Translations under genes and position numbers: made by a program | The notes under the pieces: model-generated | Database searches by the model: none | What the model saw: the letters and a program-made list of their open reading frames with translations, nothing else | Told to the model about the DNA's origin: nothing | Shown here: one piece after another, positions 46,361 to 55,758 of the stretch | Position numbering within the stretch: the stretch's first letter is position 1 | How the letters are laid out: each line of letters opens with the position of its first letter | Assembly: GCA_021739765.1 (NCBI GenBank) | Contig: JAIPBD010000009.1 | Location: 99,711 to 163,710 of the forward strand | Length of the DNA: 64,000 bases | Direction: 5' to 3' | From: Melioribacteraceae bacterium | Lineage (GTDB): Bacteria > Bacteroidota > Ignavibacteria > Ignavibacteriales > Melioribacteraceae

Positions 46361-47893
46361 ATGGATTTTTTGAAAGAACTTGGGATCAAAGAAAAAAACT
46401 TTGGTGCTTCAACCGGATTAACTTGGTTTGAAACAACCGATAATGGTGAACTGGAAGTTATATCTCCGGTTGATGGAAAAAAAATCGCTTCAGTTTATTT
46501 GGCATCTGAAGACGATTACGAAAAAATTGTCGAGACTTCACAAAATGCTTTTAAGATTTGGAGGGAAGTTCCGGCCCCGAAAAGAGGTGAGGTTGTTCGA
46601 CAGATTGGTGATGAACTCCGTAAATATAAAGACGCTCTCGGTACTTTAGTTTCTTACGAAATGGGAAAATCCTTGCAAGAGGGAAAAGGTGAAGTCCAAG
46701 AGATGATCGACATCTGCGATTTCGCAGTTGGTCAATCGCGGCAGCTTTATGGTTCAACAATGCATTCCGAGCGTTTTCAACATAGAATGTACGATCAATA
46801 TCATCCTCTCGGCATAGTCGGAATAATTTCGGCGTTTAATTTCCCCGTTGCCGTTTGGTCATGGAATGCTATGATTGCTGCGGTCTGCGGCGATAGTAAT
46901 TTGTGGAAACCTTCTTCGAAAGTTCCTTTAACGGCAATCGCTGTCCAAAATATTTTAGCCGATGTCATCAAAACGAATAATCTGCCCGAAGGACTATTCT
47001 CCTTAATTGTGGGAAGAGGTTCGTCTGTAGGAGAAAAATTCTTGAATGACAAACGAATACCGCTAATTTCAATTACCGGTTCGACCGGAGTTGGGAGGAA
47101 GGGCGCCGAGAAAATTTCTCGCCGTTTCGGAAAAATGATTCTCGAACTTGGTGGGAACAACGCTATTATCGTTACACCAAGTGCTGATCTCAAAATGGCG
47201 ATTCCGGCAATGGTTTTTGGTGCTGTGGGAACTGCCGGTCAACGCTGCACGAGCACAAGACGATTAATCGTTCATGAAGAGATTTATGATAAAGTGAAAG
47301 ATTCATTAATAAAGGCTTATTTAAGTCTTAAAATTGGTAATCCTTTGGATGAATCCAATCACGTGGGTCCGTTAATTGACAAAGCGGCTGTGGAAATGTT
47401 TAAAGATGCCATTATTAGAGCAAAAGAAGAGGGTGGTAAGCTTATCACCGGCGGAGAAGTGTTAGAGGGTGAAGGTTACGAATCCGGTTGTTACGTTGTA
47501 CCCGCAATAATCGAAGCTGAAAACCAATATAAAATTGTTCAGGAAGAAACATTCGCTCCGATTCTGTATTTAATCAAATATTCCGGGGATGTTTCCATTG
47601 CCATCGAAATTCATAATGATGTTGTTCAAGGATTATCTTCCTCAATCTTCACAAATGATATGCGTGAAGCTGAGGAGTTTGTATCTCATATTGGATCAGA
47701 TTGTGGAATCGCCAATGTAAATATTGGTACTTCCGGTGCGGAAATCGGTGGTGCGTTTGGTGGTGAAAAGGAGACCGGAGGTGGAAGAGAATCAGGTTCC
47801 GATTCTTGGAAAGCTTATATGCGAAGGCAAACAAATACAATCAATTGGGGGAAAACACTTCCTCTTGCGCAAGGAATTAAGTTCGATATATAA
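46361..47893 (+). CDS. Alpha-aminoadipate semialdehyde dehydrogenase-like ALDH (ALDH7 type)
   Basis: This 510-residue NAD-dependent aldehyde dehydrogenase of the antiquitin (ALDH7) branch has 'ISAFNFPVAVWSWNA' (Asn160), 'SITGSTGVGRKGAE', 'LELGGNN' (Glu262) and 'TAGQRCTSTRRL' (nucleophile Cys296), plus the branch-specific end 'GAFGGEKETGGGRESGSDSWKAYMRRQTNTIN'. It oxidises alpha-aminoadipate semialdehyde to alpha-aminoadipate, the step after saccharopine cleavage. The ATG at 46361 follows GAGGTGG, the same ribosome binding site as the upstream LKR-like gene. A terminator follows 20 bases after the stop. Confidence 0.9.
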   Translation: MDFLKELGIKEKNFGASTGLTWFETTDNGELEVISPVDGKKIASVYLASEDDYEKIVETSQNAFKIWREVPAPKRGEVVRQIGDELRKYKDALGTLVSYEMGKSLQEGKGEVQEMIDICDFAVGQSRQLYGSTMHSERFQHRMYDQYHPLGIVGIISAFNFPVAVWSWNAMIAAVCGDSNLWKPSSKVPLTAIAVQNILADVIKTNNLPEGLFSLIVGRGSSVGEKFLNDKRIPLISITGSTGVGRKGAEKISRRFGKMILELGGNNAIIVTPSADLKMAIPAMVFGAVGTAGQRCTSTRRLIVHEEIYDKVKDSLIKAYLSLKIGNPLDESNHVGPLIDKAAVEMFKDAIIRAKEEGGKLITGGEVLEGEGYESGCYVVPAIIEAENQYKIVQEETFAPILYLIKYSGDVSIAIEIHNDVVQGLSSSIFTNDMREAEEFVSHIGSDCGIANVNIGTSGAEIGGAFGGEKETGGGRESGSDSWKAYMRRQTNTINWGKTLPLAQGIKFDI

Positions 47894-47913
47894 TCATTCT
47901 TTGTAGTTCAATG

Positions 47914-47940
47914 AAGGCGGTTTGAAACCGCCTTTTTTTA
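47914..47940 (+). terminator. Rho-independent terminator
   Basis: AAGGCGGTTT-G-AAACCGCCTT is a perfect stem followed by a run of T. It lies 20 bases after the ALDH7-like gene and just before the propeller gene. Confidence 0.9.
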
Positions 47941-47951
47941 TAACTTCACAA

Positions 47952-48989
47952 ATGCGCATTATTAAATTAAATAGAAATACAAGTTGGATTAAGTCGACTT
48001 TGATTTTGATCGTTTTATTCAAAATTACAATTTGTGCACAAGAAATATCTCAATTTGATCAATGGTTACACTTGAATAAATCAAATTCTGCGATTGAGTC
48101 AAATTCGATCCATACAATATTTGTTGATTCCCGGGAAAATATTTGGATTGGAACTTGGGATAGAGGAATAATTTATGTTGATGATTCGGGAATTAAATCG
48201 ATTTCGAAAGAAAATTCAAACCTTCCGCATAATACTATTTACAAAATAAAAGAAGATTCTAAACAGAATATTTGGATCGCTACATTCGGCGGAGGTTTGG
48301 TTAAATATTCAGATGAACAGATTCAAATATTTGATACTGAGAATTCCGGATTATTACATAACTGGCTTTATGACTTTTATATCGACGGGAAGGATCTGCT
48401 TTACATCGGAACTTGGGGGAAAGGAATTTCCATTTTTGATGGGAGTACATGGCAAAATTGGTATGATGAGAATTCCAAAATTCCATATAAAGTTCCGTCA
48501 ATTTTGAAAGATGAAGAGAAGTTGTGGATCGGCTCAATTGAAGGGCTTTATTGTAAAATTGGATCGGAAATTAAGAGCTATGCGGATTCAGCTTCCGTGC
48601 TTCCCGATGCCTCTGTTTATGCATTGCATAAAGCCAAAAACAATGTGTTATGGATTGGTTTCAAACAGCATGGAATTGGAACTTACGCTGAATCGAAATT
48701 TACTTATCGATCTTCCGACCAACTTGGATTCGATGGAATTTACTCGATTGCCGAAGATTCAAAAGGGAATATTTGGTTCGGTACTTTCGGTGATGGGCTT
48801 GTTAAATATGATGGCGAGAACTTCCGCATTTTGGATAAAACCAATTCTCCATTGACCGATGATAAAATATTCGGCACGTTCATCGATAAATATGATAATA
48901 TTTGGATCGGAACCTTAACTGACGGATTATTTATTTATAATGAAACTAAATTGAAGAATTTGAAATCTGCTTTCAAAATATTAGAATGA
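47952..48989 (+). CDS. Secreted two-component-regulator-type propeller protein
   Basis: Start at 47952, because an earlier in-frame ATG would lie in the terminator. The 345-residue protein has a signal peptide 'IKSTLILIVLFKITICAQ'. It consists of about seven Reg_prop-type blades with the repeated 'D....IWIGTWDRGI..', 'IWIATFGGGLVKYSD', 'LYIGTWGKGISIFDG', 'IWFGTFGDGLVKYDG', 'IWIGTLTDGLFIYN'. In hybrid two-component systems such propellers sense glycans, but here no kinase follows. Its stop overlaps the CPBP gene by four bases. Confidence 0.82.
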   Translation: MRIIKLNRNTSWIKSTLILIVLFKITICAQEISQFDQWLHLNKSNSAIESNSIHTIFVDSRENIWIGTWDRGIIYVDDSGIKSISKENSNLPHNTIYKIKEDSKQNIWIATFGGGLVKYSDEQIQIFDTENSGLLHNWLYDFYIDGKDLLYIGTWGKGISIFDGSTWQNWYDENSKIPYKVPSILKDEEKLWIGSIEGLYCKIGSEIKSYADSASVLPDASVYALHKAKNNVLWIGFKQHGIGTYAESKFTYRSSDQLGFDGIYSIAEDSKGNIWFGTFGDGLVKYDGENFRILDKTNSPLTDDKIFGTFIDKYDNIWIGTLTDGLFIYNETKLKNLKSAFKILE

Positions 48990-49738
48990 GTTCCCTTAAA
49001 AAAGAAATAAACGAATTAAAGAATCTTTTAGGAGAGCTCGACAAAAAGATAGTTTTTATTTTTCTATCGATCGCAATCCTTCAGACAATTTCTTGGTATT
49101 ACGGATCGAGATCATTCTTCCGCGCGAACTACCTCGCTAAATATTTCGGCAATCCCAACAATCAAATTTATGAGTTTGTCTTTTGGTTCATCTCGGATAT
49201 TGTGCTATTTCTTTTCATTCCACTAATTATTATCAAAGTAGTTTTTAAAGAAAAACTAAAGGAATATGGATTTTCAATTGGTCGCCAAAATCCCGGATTG
49301 AAAATTGTTCTAATTTCTTTATCTGTAATGATTCCTTTGCTATGGTTTGTTTCGTCGTTAGCGTCGTTTAGTTCAAATTATCCTCATTACTCAAACGGTA
49401 AATTAAATTGGGAAATGTTCCTTATTTACGAAATCTCGATGATTTGTTATCTTTTTGCATGGGAATTTATTTGGCGAGGATACACATTATTTGGCCTGGA
49501 ACAAAAATTTGGGATTTACGCTGTATTTATCCAAATGATTCCGTTCGTCATTTTGCATAACGGTAAACCACCTTTGGAGACTTTCGCCGCGATTCTCGGT
49601 GGATTGGCTTTGGGATTCTTAGCCATTCGCACCAGGAGTTTTATTTATGGCTTTTATATCCACGTGGGAATAATGTTTTTTATAGATTTGTTTTCGGTTT
49701 TACGTTTCCGAATAGGAAATTATAACTTAATTTTCTAA
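48986..49738 (+). CDS. CPBP-family intramembrane protease homologue
   Basis: This 250-residue protein has about six to eight membrane helices. The family motifs appear as 'AWEFIWRGYTLFGL' (Glu160, Arg164), 'FVILHNGKP' (Phe187, His191) and 'YIHVGIMFFID' (His226). In the usual EExxxR motif the first Glu is the catalytic base; here that position is Trp159. It may be inactive or belong to a subgroup with this change. CPBP/Abi proteins are related to Rce1 and often have roles in immunity to self-made peptides or prenyl-protein processing. It overlaps the propeller gene by ATGA, so the two are coupled. Confidence 0.75.
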   Translation: MSSLKKEINELKNLLGELDKKIVFIFLSIAILQTISWYYGSRSFFRANYLAKYFGNPNNQIYEFVFWFISDIVLFLFIPLIIIKVVFKEKLKEYGFSIGRQNPGLKIVLISLSVMIPLLWFVSSLASFSSNYPHYSNGKLNWEMFLIYEISMICYLFAWEFIWRGYTLFGLEQKFGIYAVFIQMIPFVILHNGKPPLETFAAILGGLALGFLAIRTRSFIYGFYIHVGIMFFIDLFSVLRFRIGNYNLIF

Positions 49739-49769
49739 TTACGATTTGAAAAAAATGAGGAACATATAA

Positions 49770-50489
49770 ATGAAATTTGCACTCAATGTTGATCACGTCG
49801 CAACCTTAAGAAACGCGAGAGGGGAGGGGGTTCCAGATCCTGTAACATTTGCTCTAATGGCTGAAAAATATGGAGTTGAAGGAATTGTGGTTCACCTTCG
49901 TGAAGACCGCAGGCACATTAAAGATAGAGATGTTTATAAATTAAAAGAATTGATAAAAACCAAACTCGATTTGGAAATGTCAATAAGTGATGAAATTGTA
50001 AATATCGCCATAGATGTAAATCCTGATCTCGCGACACTGGTTCCTGAAAACAGACAAGAATTAACTACCGAAGGTGGTTTGGACCTGCGCCGAAAAGGGA
50101 AAGAAATTGCCGAGGCGGTTAAAAAGCTCCGTGATAATGAAATTATGGTTTCGCTTTTTGTTGAACCGGATATTGAAGTAATTGAAATGGCACAGGAGAT
50201 GAACGCTGATTTTGTTGAACTTCACACAGGTGCTTATGCGAATGCGATTAAAGATCTTGAGATTGAAGCTGAATTTGAAAAATTGAAAAATGCCGCGCAA
50301 TACGCACATAGAATAGGGTTGGGCGTAAATGCCGGACATGGATTAAATTATAATAATATGATCGAAGTAGCGAAAATTGAAGATATCGATGAAGTTAGTA
50401 TCGGGCATTCCGTCGTAGTTCAATCTCTCTATTTTGGAATTGAAAAAGCAATTGTGGAAATGAGAAATTTGGTTAAACAGAAAAGCTGA
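49770..50489 (+). CDS. pdxJ: Pyridoxine 5'-phosphate synthase
   Basis: This 239-residue TIM-barrel enzyme condenses 1-deoxyxylulose 5-phosphate with 3-amino-2-oxopropyl phosphate to make pyridoxine 5'-phosphate. It carries the clear family sequence 'LNVDHVATLRNARG' at the N-terminus, 'GVEGIVVHLREDRRHIKD', 'TLVPENRQELTTEGGLD', 'VELHTGAYA', 'LGVNAGHGLNYNN' and 'EVSIGHSVV'. The stop overlaps the next start by one base, suggesting coupled translation. It is cytoplasmic. Confidence 0.96.
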   Translation: MKFALNVDHVATLRNARGEGVPDPVTFALMAEKYGVEGIVVHLREDRRHIKDRDVYKLKELIKTKLDLEMSISDEIVNIAIDVNPDLATLVPENRQELTTEGGLDLRRKGKEIAEAVKKLRDNEIMVSLFVEPDIEVIEMAQEMNADFVELHTGAYANAIKDLEIEAEFEKLKNAAQYAHRIGLGVNAGHGLNYNNMIEVAKIEDIDEVSIGHSVVVQSLYFGIEKAIVEMRNLVKQKS

Positions 50490-51280
50490 TGCCTCGTTTA
50501 TCGAATGTAAAAATTAAAGCCAGACTCGATTATCATTATCGAGCTTTTAACAAAACTCAGTTATCACCTGATCCATTGGAATTTCCGCATAAGTTTACTG
50601 AATATCACGACATTGAAATTTCAGCTTTTTTAGCGGCTACTTTTGCATACGGAAATATCTCACAAATATTAAAATCGCTGGAACGGATTCATGAGATTAT
50701 GGAATGGAAGCCTTATGAATTTGTGATGAATTATAATCATCTAAAGGATAGAAAGTTATTTGATTCTACGATACACAGATTTTTTACTGCTTCCGATATT
50801 TCAATTCTATTTGAAATTCTCCACCAGATTTATACGAATAACGAATCAATGAAGTATCTCTTTCTTCTTTATTATTTCCCAAAAGCTGAGAATCTTAAAT
50901 CCTCGCTTTCATTCTTTTCGAATAACTTGCTCGATTTGGCGAAGCATTATTCTGAAATCACACACGGACTAAAATTTATGTTTCCAGATCCGGCAAAGGG
51001 GAGCGCTTGCAAGCGGATGAACTTATTCCTTCGTTGGATGGTAAGAAAAGATGATCTCGATTTTGGATTATGGAATGAAATATCAACTTCAAAATTGGTA
51101 ATTCCTGTCGATACTCATGTAGCGCATATTTGCAAGAAATTTTATTTAACTAAGCTTAACACAGTATCATGGAAAATGGCAGAAGAGATAACAAACAATC
51201 TTAAAAAATTTTCGTTGGATGATCCGGTTAAGTACGACTTTGCAATTTGTCATCTCGGAGCGCGCAAAATCGACTTTTAA
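50489..51280 (+). CDS. TIGR02757 (DUF2400) family protein
   Basis: This 263-residue protein matches the conserved TIGR02757 family of FCB bacteria: 'DPLEFPHKF', 'DIEISAFLAATFAYGNISQILKSLERI', 'HRFFTASDI', 'KRMNLFLRWMVRKDDLDFGLW', 'LVIPVDTHVAHICKKFYLT' and 'YDFAICHLGARK'. The function is not established; parts recall helix-hairpin-helix DNA glycosylases. It starts at the last base of the pdxJ stop. Confidence 0.85.
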   Translation: MPRLSNVKIKARLDYHYRAFNKTQLSPDPLEFPHKFTEYHDIEISAFLAATFAYGNISQILKSLERIHEIMEWKPYEFVMNYNHLKDRKLFDSTIHRFFTASDISILFEILHQIYTNNESMKYLFLLYYFPKAENLKSSLSFFSNNLLDLAKHYSEITHGLKFMFPDPAKGSACKRMNLFLRWMVRKDDLDFGLWNEISTSKLVIPVDTHVAHICKKFYLTKLNTVSWKMAEEITNNLKKFSLDDPVKYDFAICHLGARKIDF

Positions 51281-51356
51281 AGGACATCACTATTCGTTTT
51301 TATTATTATCATTCTATACTTAAATTCACGGATTGATTTAACAAATATTGAAGACT

Positions 51357-52625
51357 ATGACTGAAACCAGAACCCAACCAACACCAATTTATCGATGGAC
51401 AGTTTTAATACTTGTAAGTCTTGCGATGTTCGGCAATTATTACATTTACGATAGTATTGCACCAATTGCGGATCTGTTAAAATCCCAATTAGGTTTTTCG
51501 GATACTAATATCGGATCACTAAATTCAATCTATAGCTTCGCGGCTGTATTTATTCTAATCTTCAGCGGCATCTTGATTGACCGCATTGGAGTTAGAATTT
51601 CAATTTTAATCTTTGGTACGATTTGTTCGATTGCCGCTTTAGTTACGGCATTGTCCTCCGATTTATATGTAATGCTATTCGGAAGAGTATTATTGGGCAT
51701 TGGCGCCGAACCGTTAATAGTCGCTATTACAACTGCCTTAGCAAAATGGTTCAAAGGAAAAGAACTTGGTTTCGCTTTCGGTATAAACTTAACAATAGCG
51801 CGACTTGGGTCATTCGCGGCAGATTGGTCTCCGACCTGGGGAGGTCAGTATTATTCAAATTGGCAAGATCCTCTCTACATTGCTTTTGTTATTGGTCTTA
51901 CTTGTATAATGGGCGGTGTAATTTATTTTATAATGGAAAAGAATGCCGAAAGAAAATATTCACTCGGCTCCGCATCTGAGACGGATAAATTTGAAGTAAA
52001 AGATATTTTTAAGTTCGATAAATCCTTTTGGTACATTGTCATTTTGTGTGTTACTTTTTATTCTGCTGTTTTCCCGTTCAGAACATTCGCGATTAAATTT
52101 TATATGGAAGCACACGGCGCCGATCGTGAATTAGCAGGTCAGTTAAACAGCGCTCTGATTTTTGCATCAATGGTTGCCACACCATTATTTGGTCTTTTGG
52201 CAGATAAAATCGGAAAACGGGCATCAATGATGATGTTCGGCTCGATTTTAATTTTACCCGTCTATTTACTCCTTGTTTACTCTGGAATTTCTTTATACGT
52301 TCCTATAGTAATGTTAGGAATTGCTTTTTCGCTGATTCCGGCAATAATGTGGCCATCGGTTGCGTATTTGGTAGATCAAGGCAGACTTGGAACTGCTTAC
52401 TCTCTAATGACGTTAATTCAGCAATTGGGAGTATTCGCCTTTAACTATATTCTTGGTTGGTCAAATGATATTTCGGGTGCTTCGGCAGCGAATCCCGGTG
52501 GATATGAACTCGGAATGTGGATTCTTTCCATACTCGGTTTTATTGGTTTATTATTTGCTTATTTGCTACGTAAAGAAGAATTAGGGCCGAATGGACATGG
52601 CTTAGAAGTGGTAATCGACAGGTAA
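51357..52625 (+). CDS. MFS transporter
   Basis: This 422-residue permease has about 12 membrane helices. It has the MFS loop 'GILIDRIGVRISIL' after helix 2 and the repeat 'GLLADKIGKRASMMM' after helix 8. The first helix ends 'YYIYDSIAPIADLLKSQLGFSD', a pattern of nitrate/nitrite- and oxalate-type or unclassified MFS permeases. The ATG at 51357 is preferred over a TTG three codons earlier. The substrate is unknown. Confidence 0.85.
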   Translation: MTETRTQPTPIYRWTVLILVSLAMFGNYYIYDSIAPIADLLKSQLGFSDTNIGSLNSIYSFAAVFILIFSGILIDRIGVRISILIFGTICSIAALVTALSSDLYVMLFGRVLLGIGAEPLIVAITTALAKWFKGKELGFAFGINLTIARLGSFAADWSPTWGGQYYSNWQDPLYIAFVIGLTCIMGGVIYFIMEKNAERKYSLGSASETDKFEVKDIFKFDKSFWYIVILCVTFYSAVFPFRTFAIKFYMEAHGADRELAGQLNSALIFASMVATPLFGLLADKIGKRASMMMFGSILILPVYLLLVYSGISLYVPIVMLGIAFSLIPAIMWPSVAYLVDQGRLGTAYSLMTLIQQLGVFAFNYILGWSNDISGASAANPGGYELGMWILSILGFIGLLFAYLLRKEELGPNGHGLEVVIDR

Positions 52626-52635
52626 CAAATTATCT

Positions 52636-53370
52636 ATGAAGAAATTACTTTTTATACTTTTATTTATCGGTTTAATCCAGGTACAAGCTCAAACATGCGG
52701 ATTCGGATGTTTGGGACTAAGCGGGATATACGGAGGCTACACTTTTCAGGAGTTCGACAATAAATCGTTAAATGAAAGGCTACAATTTCATTGGTCAAAT
52801 ACTAATATCCCTCCTCAGGAATTAGACTTCTCAAAAATTCAAGGTTTTCGAGTCGGTGCTAATATTATCAAAGCTCAGTTTTCATACATCTCTTTTGGCA
52901 TAAAGGGATTTTATCAATTTATGAAGGCCAATAAAGAATTTGAATTGTTTGTTAATAGCGATAAAGTCCGTGAAAATTACAAGATGGACCTAAGCTATTG
53001 GGGGCTTGGAGTCGATTTTGGTTTCGCTCTGCTCCGGGACGTTATAGATATAAAATTGGTGGATGCCGGTGTAACTTTGCATCAGCCTACTTTTACGTGG
53101 AGTTCGTATATCGCTAATGTTCAACAATTTGAATACAAATATGTAGCTGAAGATATACAATTGAATTATTATGCCGGCTCCGGTTTAATTTTACACATCG
53201 TTCCGGATTATATTAGTCTCGAAGGTACAGCATTTATAAGTTTTTTCGAACTTGATAATCTTCAAAACGAAGAAAGTGGTGAAGGTTTGCTATTAACTCA
53301 AGAGCAGTTAGTCAAGAAAACCGAAACAATAAATTATTCACTTCAACTCAACCTCGGATTCCCACTCTAA
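52636..53370 (+). CDS. Secreted outer-membrane-like protein of unknown function
   Basis: This 244-residue protein has a signal peptide ending 'IQVQAQ' and then 'TCGFGCLG'. The mature part has alternating amphipathic strands ('YISFGIKGFYQFM', 'LSYWGLGVDFGFALL', 'QLNYYAGSGLILHIV', 'INYSLQLNLGFPL') and ends in an aromatic/hydrophobic strand, as outer-membrane beta-barrels do. I do not recognise a family. It lies 10 bases after the MFS gene and is probably co-transcribed. Confidence 0.62.
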   Translation: MKKLLFILLFIGLIQVQAQTCGFGCLGLSGIYGGYTFQEFDNKSLNERLQFHWSNTNIPPQELDFSKIQGFRVGANIIKAQFSYISFGIKGFYQFMKANKEFELFVNSDKVRENYKMDLSYWGLGVDFGFALLRDVIDIKLVDAGVTLHQPTFTWSSYIANVQQFEYKYVAEDIQLNYYAGSGLILHIVPDYISLEGTAFISFFELDNLQNEESGEGLLLTQEQLVKKTETINYSLQLNLGFPL

Positions 53371-53464
53371 CCACAAATCAGATATTTGTTTGAAAACGAG
53401 CCATGAATTTACTATTTTTGTGATCTCAATTTTTTCAACACACCAATACAAGTACTAAAAATTT

Positions 53465-55639
53465 ATGGAATTTCTAAAAACTCTCAATTCTGCGCAAAAA
53501 GATGCTGTTGAATATAACGCCGGCCCACACATGATTGTTGCGGGAGCCGGTTCCGGAAAAACAAGAGTATTGACATACAAAATCGCTTATCTGCTAAACG
53601 AAGGATTTGAACCCGAGAATATTTTGGCTCTCACTTTTACTAACAAAGCCGCTAGGGAAATGGCCGACCGTGTTAAAGAATTGGTTGGCGCAAAAGCCGA
53701 AAAAATCTGGATGGGTACTTTTCATTCCGTCCTCTCAAGAATTTTGAGAGTCGAAGCCGAGAAAATAAACTACAGACAAAATTATTCAATCTATGATAGG
53801 GAAGATTCGGTTTCTCTCGTCAGTAACATAATTCAAGAAAAGAATATTAATGTTGATGGGTTTACACCCGGAAATGTACAAAGGAGAATCAGCGGACTTA
53901 AAAATCAAATGATTTATCCCGATGAATATGCCAAGAATATGGCTGAAACTTCGATGGATAGGAAGTTTGCTGAAATTTATAAAGAATACAACATTCGTCT
54001 TCGCGAAAATAACGCGATGGATTTTGACGACCTATTGTTAAAACCAATCGAACTTTTCAATGAACATCCGCGTATTGCGCAGAAGTATAGAAGACAATTC
54101 AAATATTTGTTGGTAGACGAATACCAGGATACGAATAAAGCTCAGTACGAAATATTGAAAATGATTTTTACTACTCGAATCAAAATATGTGTTGTTGGTG
54201 ATGATGCCCAGAGCATTTATGGGTGGCGAGGCGCTGAAATTAAGAACATGCTTAATTTCGAGAAGGATTTCCCAAAAGCAAAAACTTTTAGATTGGAGCA
54301 AAATTACCGTTCCACTAAAATGATTTTGAATGCCGCGGATTCCGTTATCAAAAACAATCAAGATCAAATTGAAAAAACACTTTGGACAGAAAATGATTCG
54401 GGAGAGGAATTAACGCTAATTCGATGTTCCGATGAGAAAGACGAAGCAATCCAAATTGCGAAACAAATCAAAAAAGAGATTACTTCACGTAAAATTCAAT
54501 TAAATGATATCGCGATTCTTTACAGAATTAATTCTCAATCCAGAACTTTGGAAGACGCATTCAGAAGAGCAAAAATACCTTACAAAATTGTTGGTGGAGT
54601 TGAGTTCTACAAAAGAAAAGAAATCAAAGATATCATCGCTTATTTACGTGTGTTAGCAAACAATAACGATGAAGAAAGTTTGCTTAGAATAATGAACTAT
54701 CCACAACGTGGGATTGGTAATACTTCCATCAGCAAAATGATAGCTTTTGCCCGAAAACTTGAGATTACACTATTTGCAACCATGTCGAGGGTTTTTGAGG
54801 TTATTGAAGTCAAAGAACGCATTCAGAAGAATGTTAAACAATTCAAGCAGCTTTTAGATAAATATTCTGATTTAAAGGATCAACTCTCGCTTCAGGAACT
54901 AACTTCGGCATTAATAGATGAATTGGGCATATTGCGAATTTATAAAGAAGAAAACACCGCTGAATCGAAAGCCAGATATGAAAACGTTCAAGAATTGCTT
55001 TCCGCTATTAATGATTATTCGAAAGAGAAGAAAGATGCCACAATAGATGATTTTCTCGCTGAAGTTTCGTTAATTGCAGGAATAGATACGTACGATGATG
55101 AAAATAATGCGATTACCATGATGACCGTTCATAGTTCAAAAGGATTAGAGTTTCCCGTTGTATTTATAACAGGATTGGAGGAAGATATTTTTCCTCTCAA
55201 TCCAAAATTCGAATCTGAATCCAGACTGGATGAAGAAAGAAGATTATTTTATGTTGCTGTTACAAGGGCCGAGAAAAAAGTGTTTCTTACTCATGCTCGA
55301 TCCAGATATAGATTTGGCGAAGTAGCTTACCAAAATAGATCACGTTTCATTGATGAACTCGACGAAGAAACATACATCGAGCTTAATGGAACAACCTCCA
55401 AAAAGGGTGGAAGGAGGAGGAAAGCAGTCTATGATGAATTTTTCCAGGATAGTTACGATGATTACAACCAGGAGCAAAGGTCGCTGCGTGTAGGAAGCAG
55501 AGTGACTCACGAAATTTTCGGAATGGGGAAAATTCTCCAACTATCCGGACAAGGTGATATGCAAAAGGTTGCCATCGATTTTGAAGATCATGGACATAAG
55601 CAGCTTCTTGTTAAATTCGCGAATATTAAGTTAGTTTAA
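53465..55639 (+). CDS. UvrD/PcrA-type ATP-dependent DNA helicase
   Basis: This 724-residue SF1A helicase has Walker A 'VAGAGSGKTRVL' (25-36), 'ALTFTNKAAREMADRV', 'MGTFHSVLSRILR', Walker B 'LLVDEYQDTNKAQYEIL', 'VVGDDAQSIYGWRGAE', 'LEQNYRST', 'MTVHSSKGLEFPVVF' and 'RRLFYVAVTRAEKKVFLTHA'. The last 50 or so residues ('RVGSRVTHEIFGMGKIL') form the Tudor-like domain that binds RNA polymerase in PcrA/UvrD. It works 3' to 5' in nucleotide excision repair and conflict resolution. Confidence 0.95.
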   Translation: MEFLKTLNSAQKDAVEYNAGPHMIVAGAGSGKTRVLTYKIAYLLNEGFEPENILALTFTNKAAREMADRVKELVGAKAEKIWMGTFHSVLSRILRVEAEKINYRQNYSIYDREDSVSLVSNIIQEKNINVDGFTPGNVQRRISGLKNQMIYPDEYAKNMAETSMDRKFAEIYKEYNIRLRENNAMDFDDLLLKPIELFNEHPRIAQKYRRQFKYLLVDEYQDTNKAQYEILKMIFTTRIKICVVGDDAQSIYGWRGAEIKNMLNFEKDFPKAKTFRLEQNYRSTKMILNAADSVIKNNQDQIEKTLWTENDSGEELTLIRCSDEKDEAIQIAKQIKKEITSRKIQLNDIAILYRINSQSRTLEDAFRRAKIPYKIVGGVEFYKRKEIKDIIAYLRVLANNNDEESLLRIMNYPQRGIGNTSISKMIAFARKLEITLFATMSRVFEVIEVKERIQKNVKQFKQLLDKYSDLKDQLSLQELTSALIDELGILRIYKEENTAESKARYENVQELLSAINDYSKEKKDATIDDFLAEVSLIAGIDTYDDENNAITMMTVHSSKGLEFPVVFITGLEEDIFPLNPKFESESRLDEERRLFYVAVTRAEKKVFLTHARSRYRFGEVAYQNRSRFIDELDEETYIELNGTTSKKGGRRRKAVYDEFFQDSYDDYNQEQRSLRVGSRVTHEIFGMGKILQLSGQGDMQKVAIDFEDHGHKQLLVKFANIKLV

Positions 55640-55758
55640 CAACAAGTATTCTTTTTTTCACTTATTATTCAAACTCTTGTATCATTACAATTTGTATTGG
55701 TATAAGCGTTTACAAAAATCGTAAATAATATTTTACATAATATAAAAAGGAGACGATA

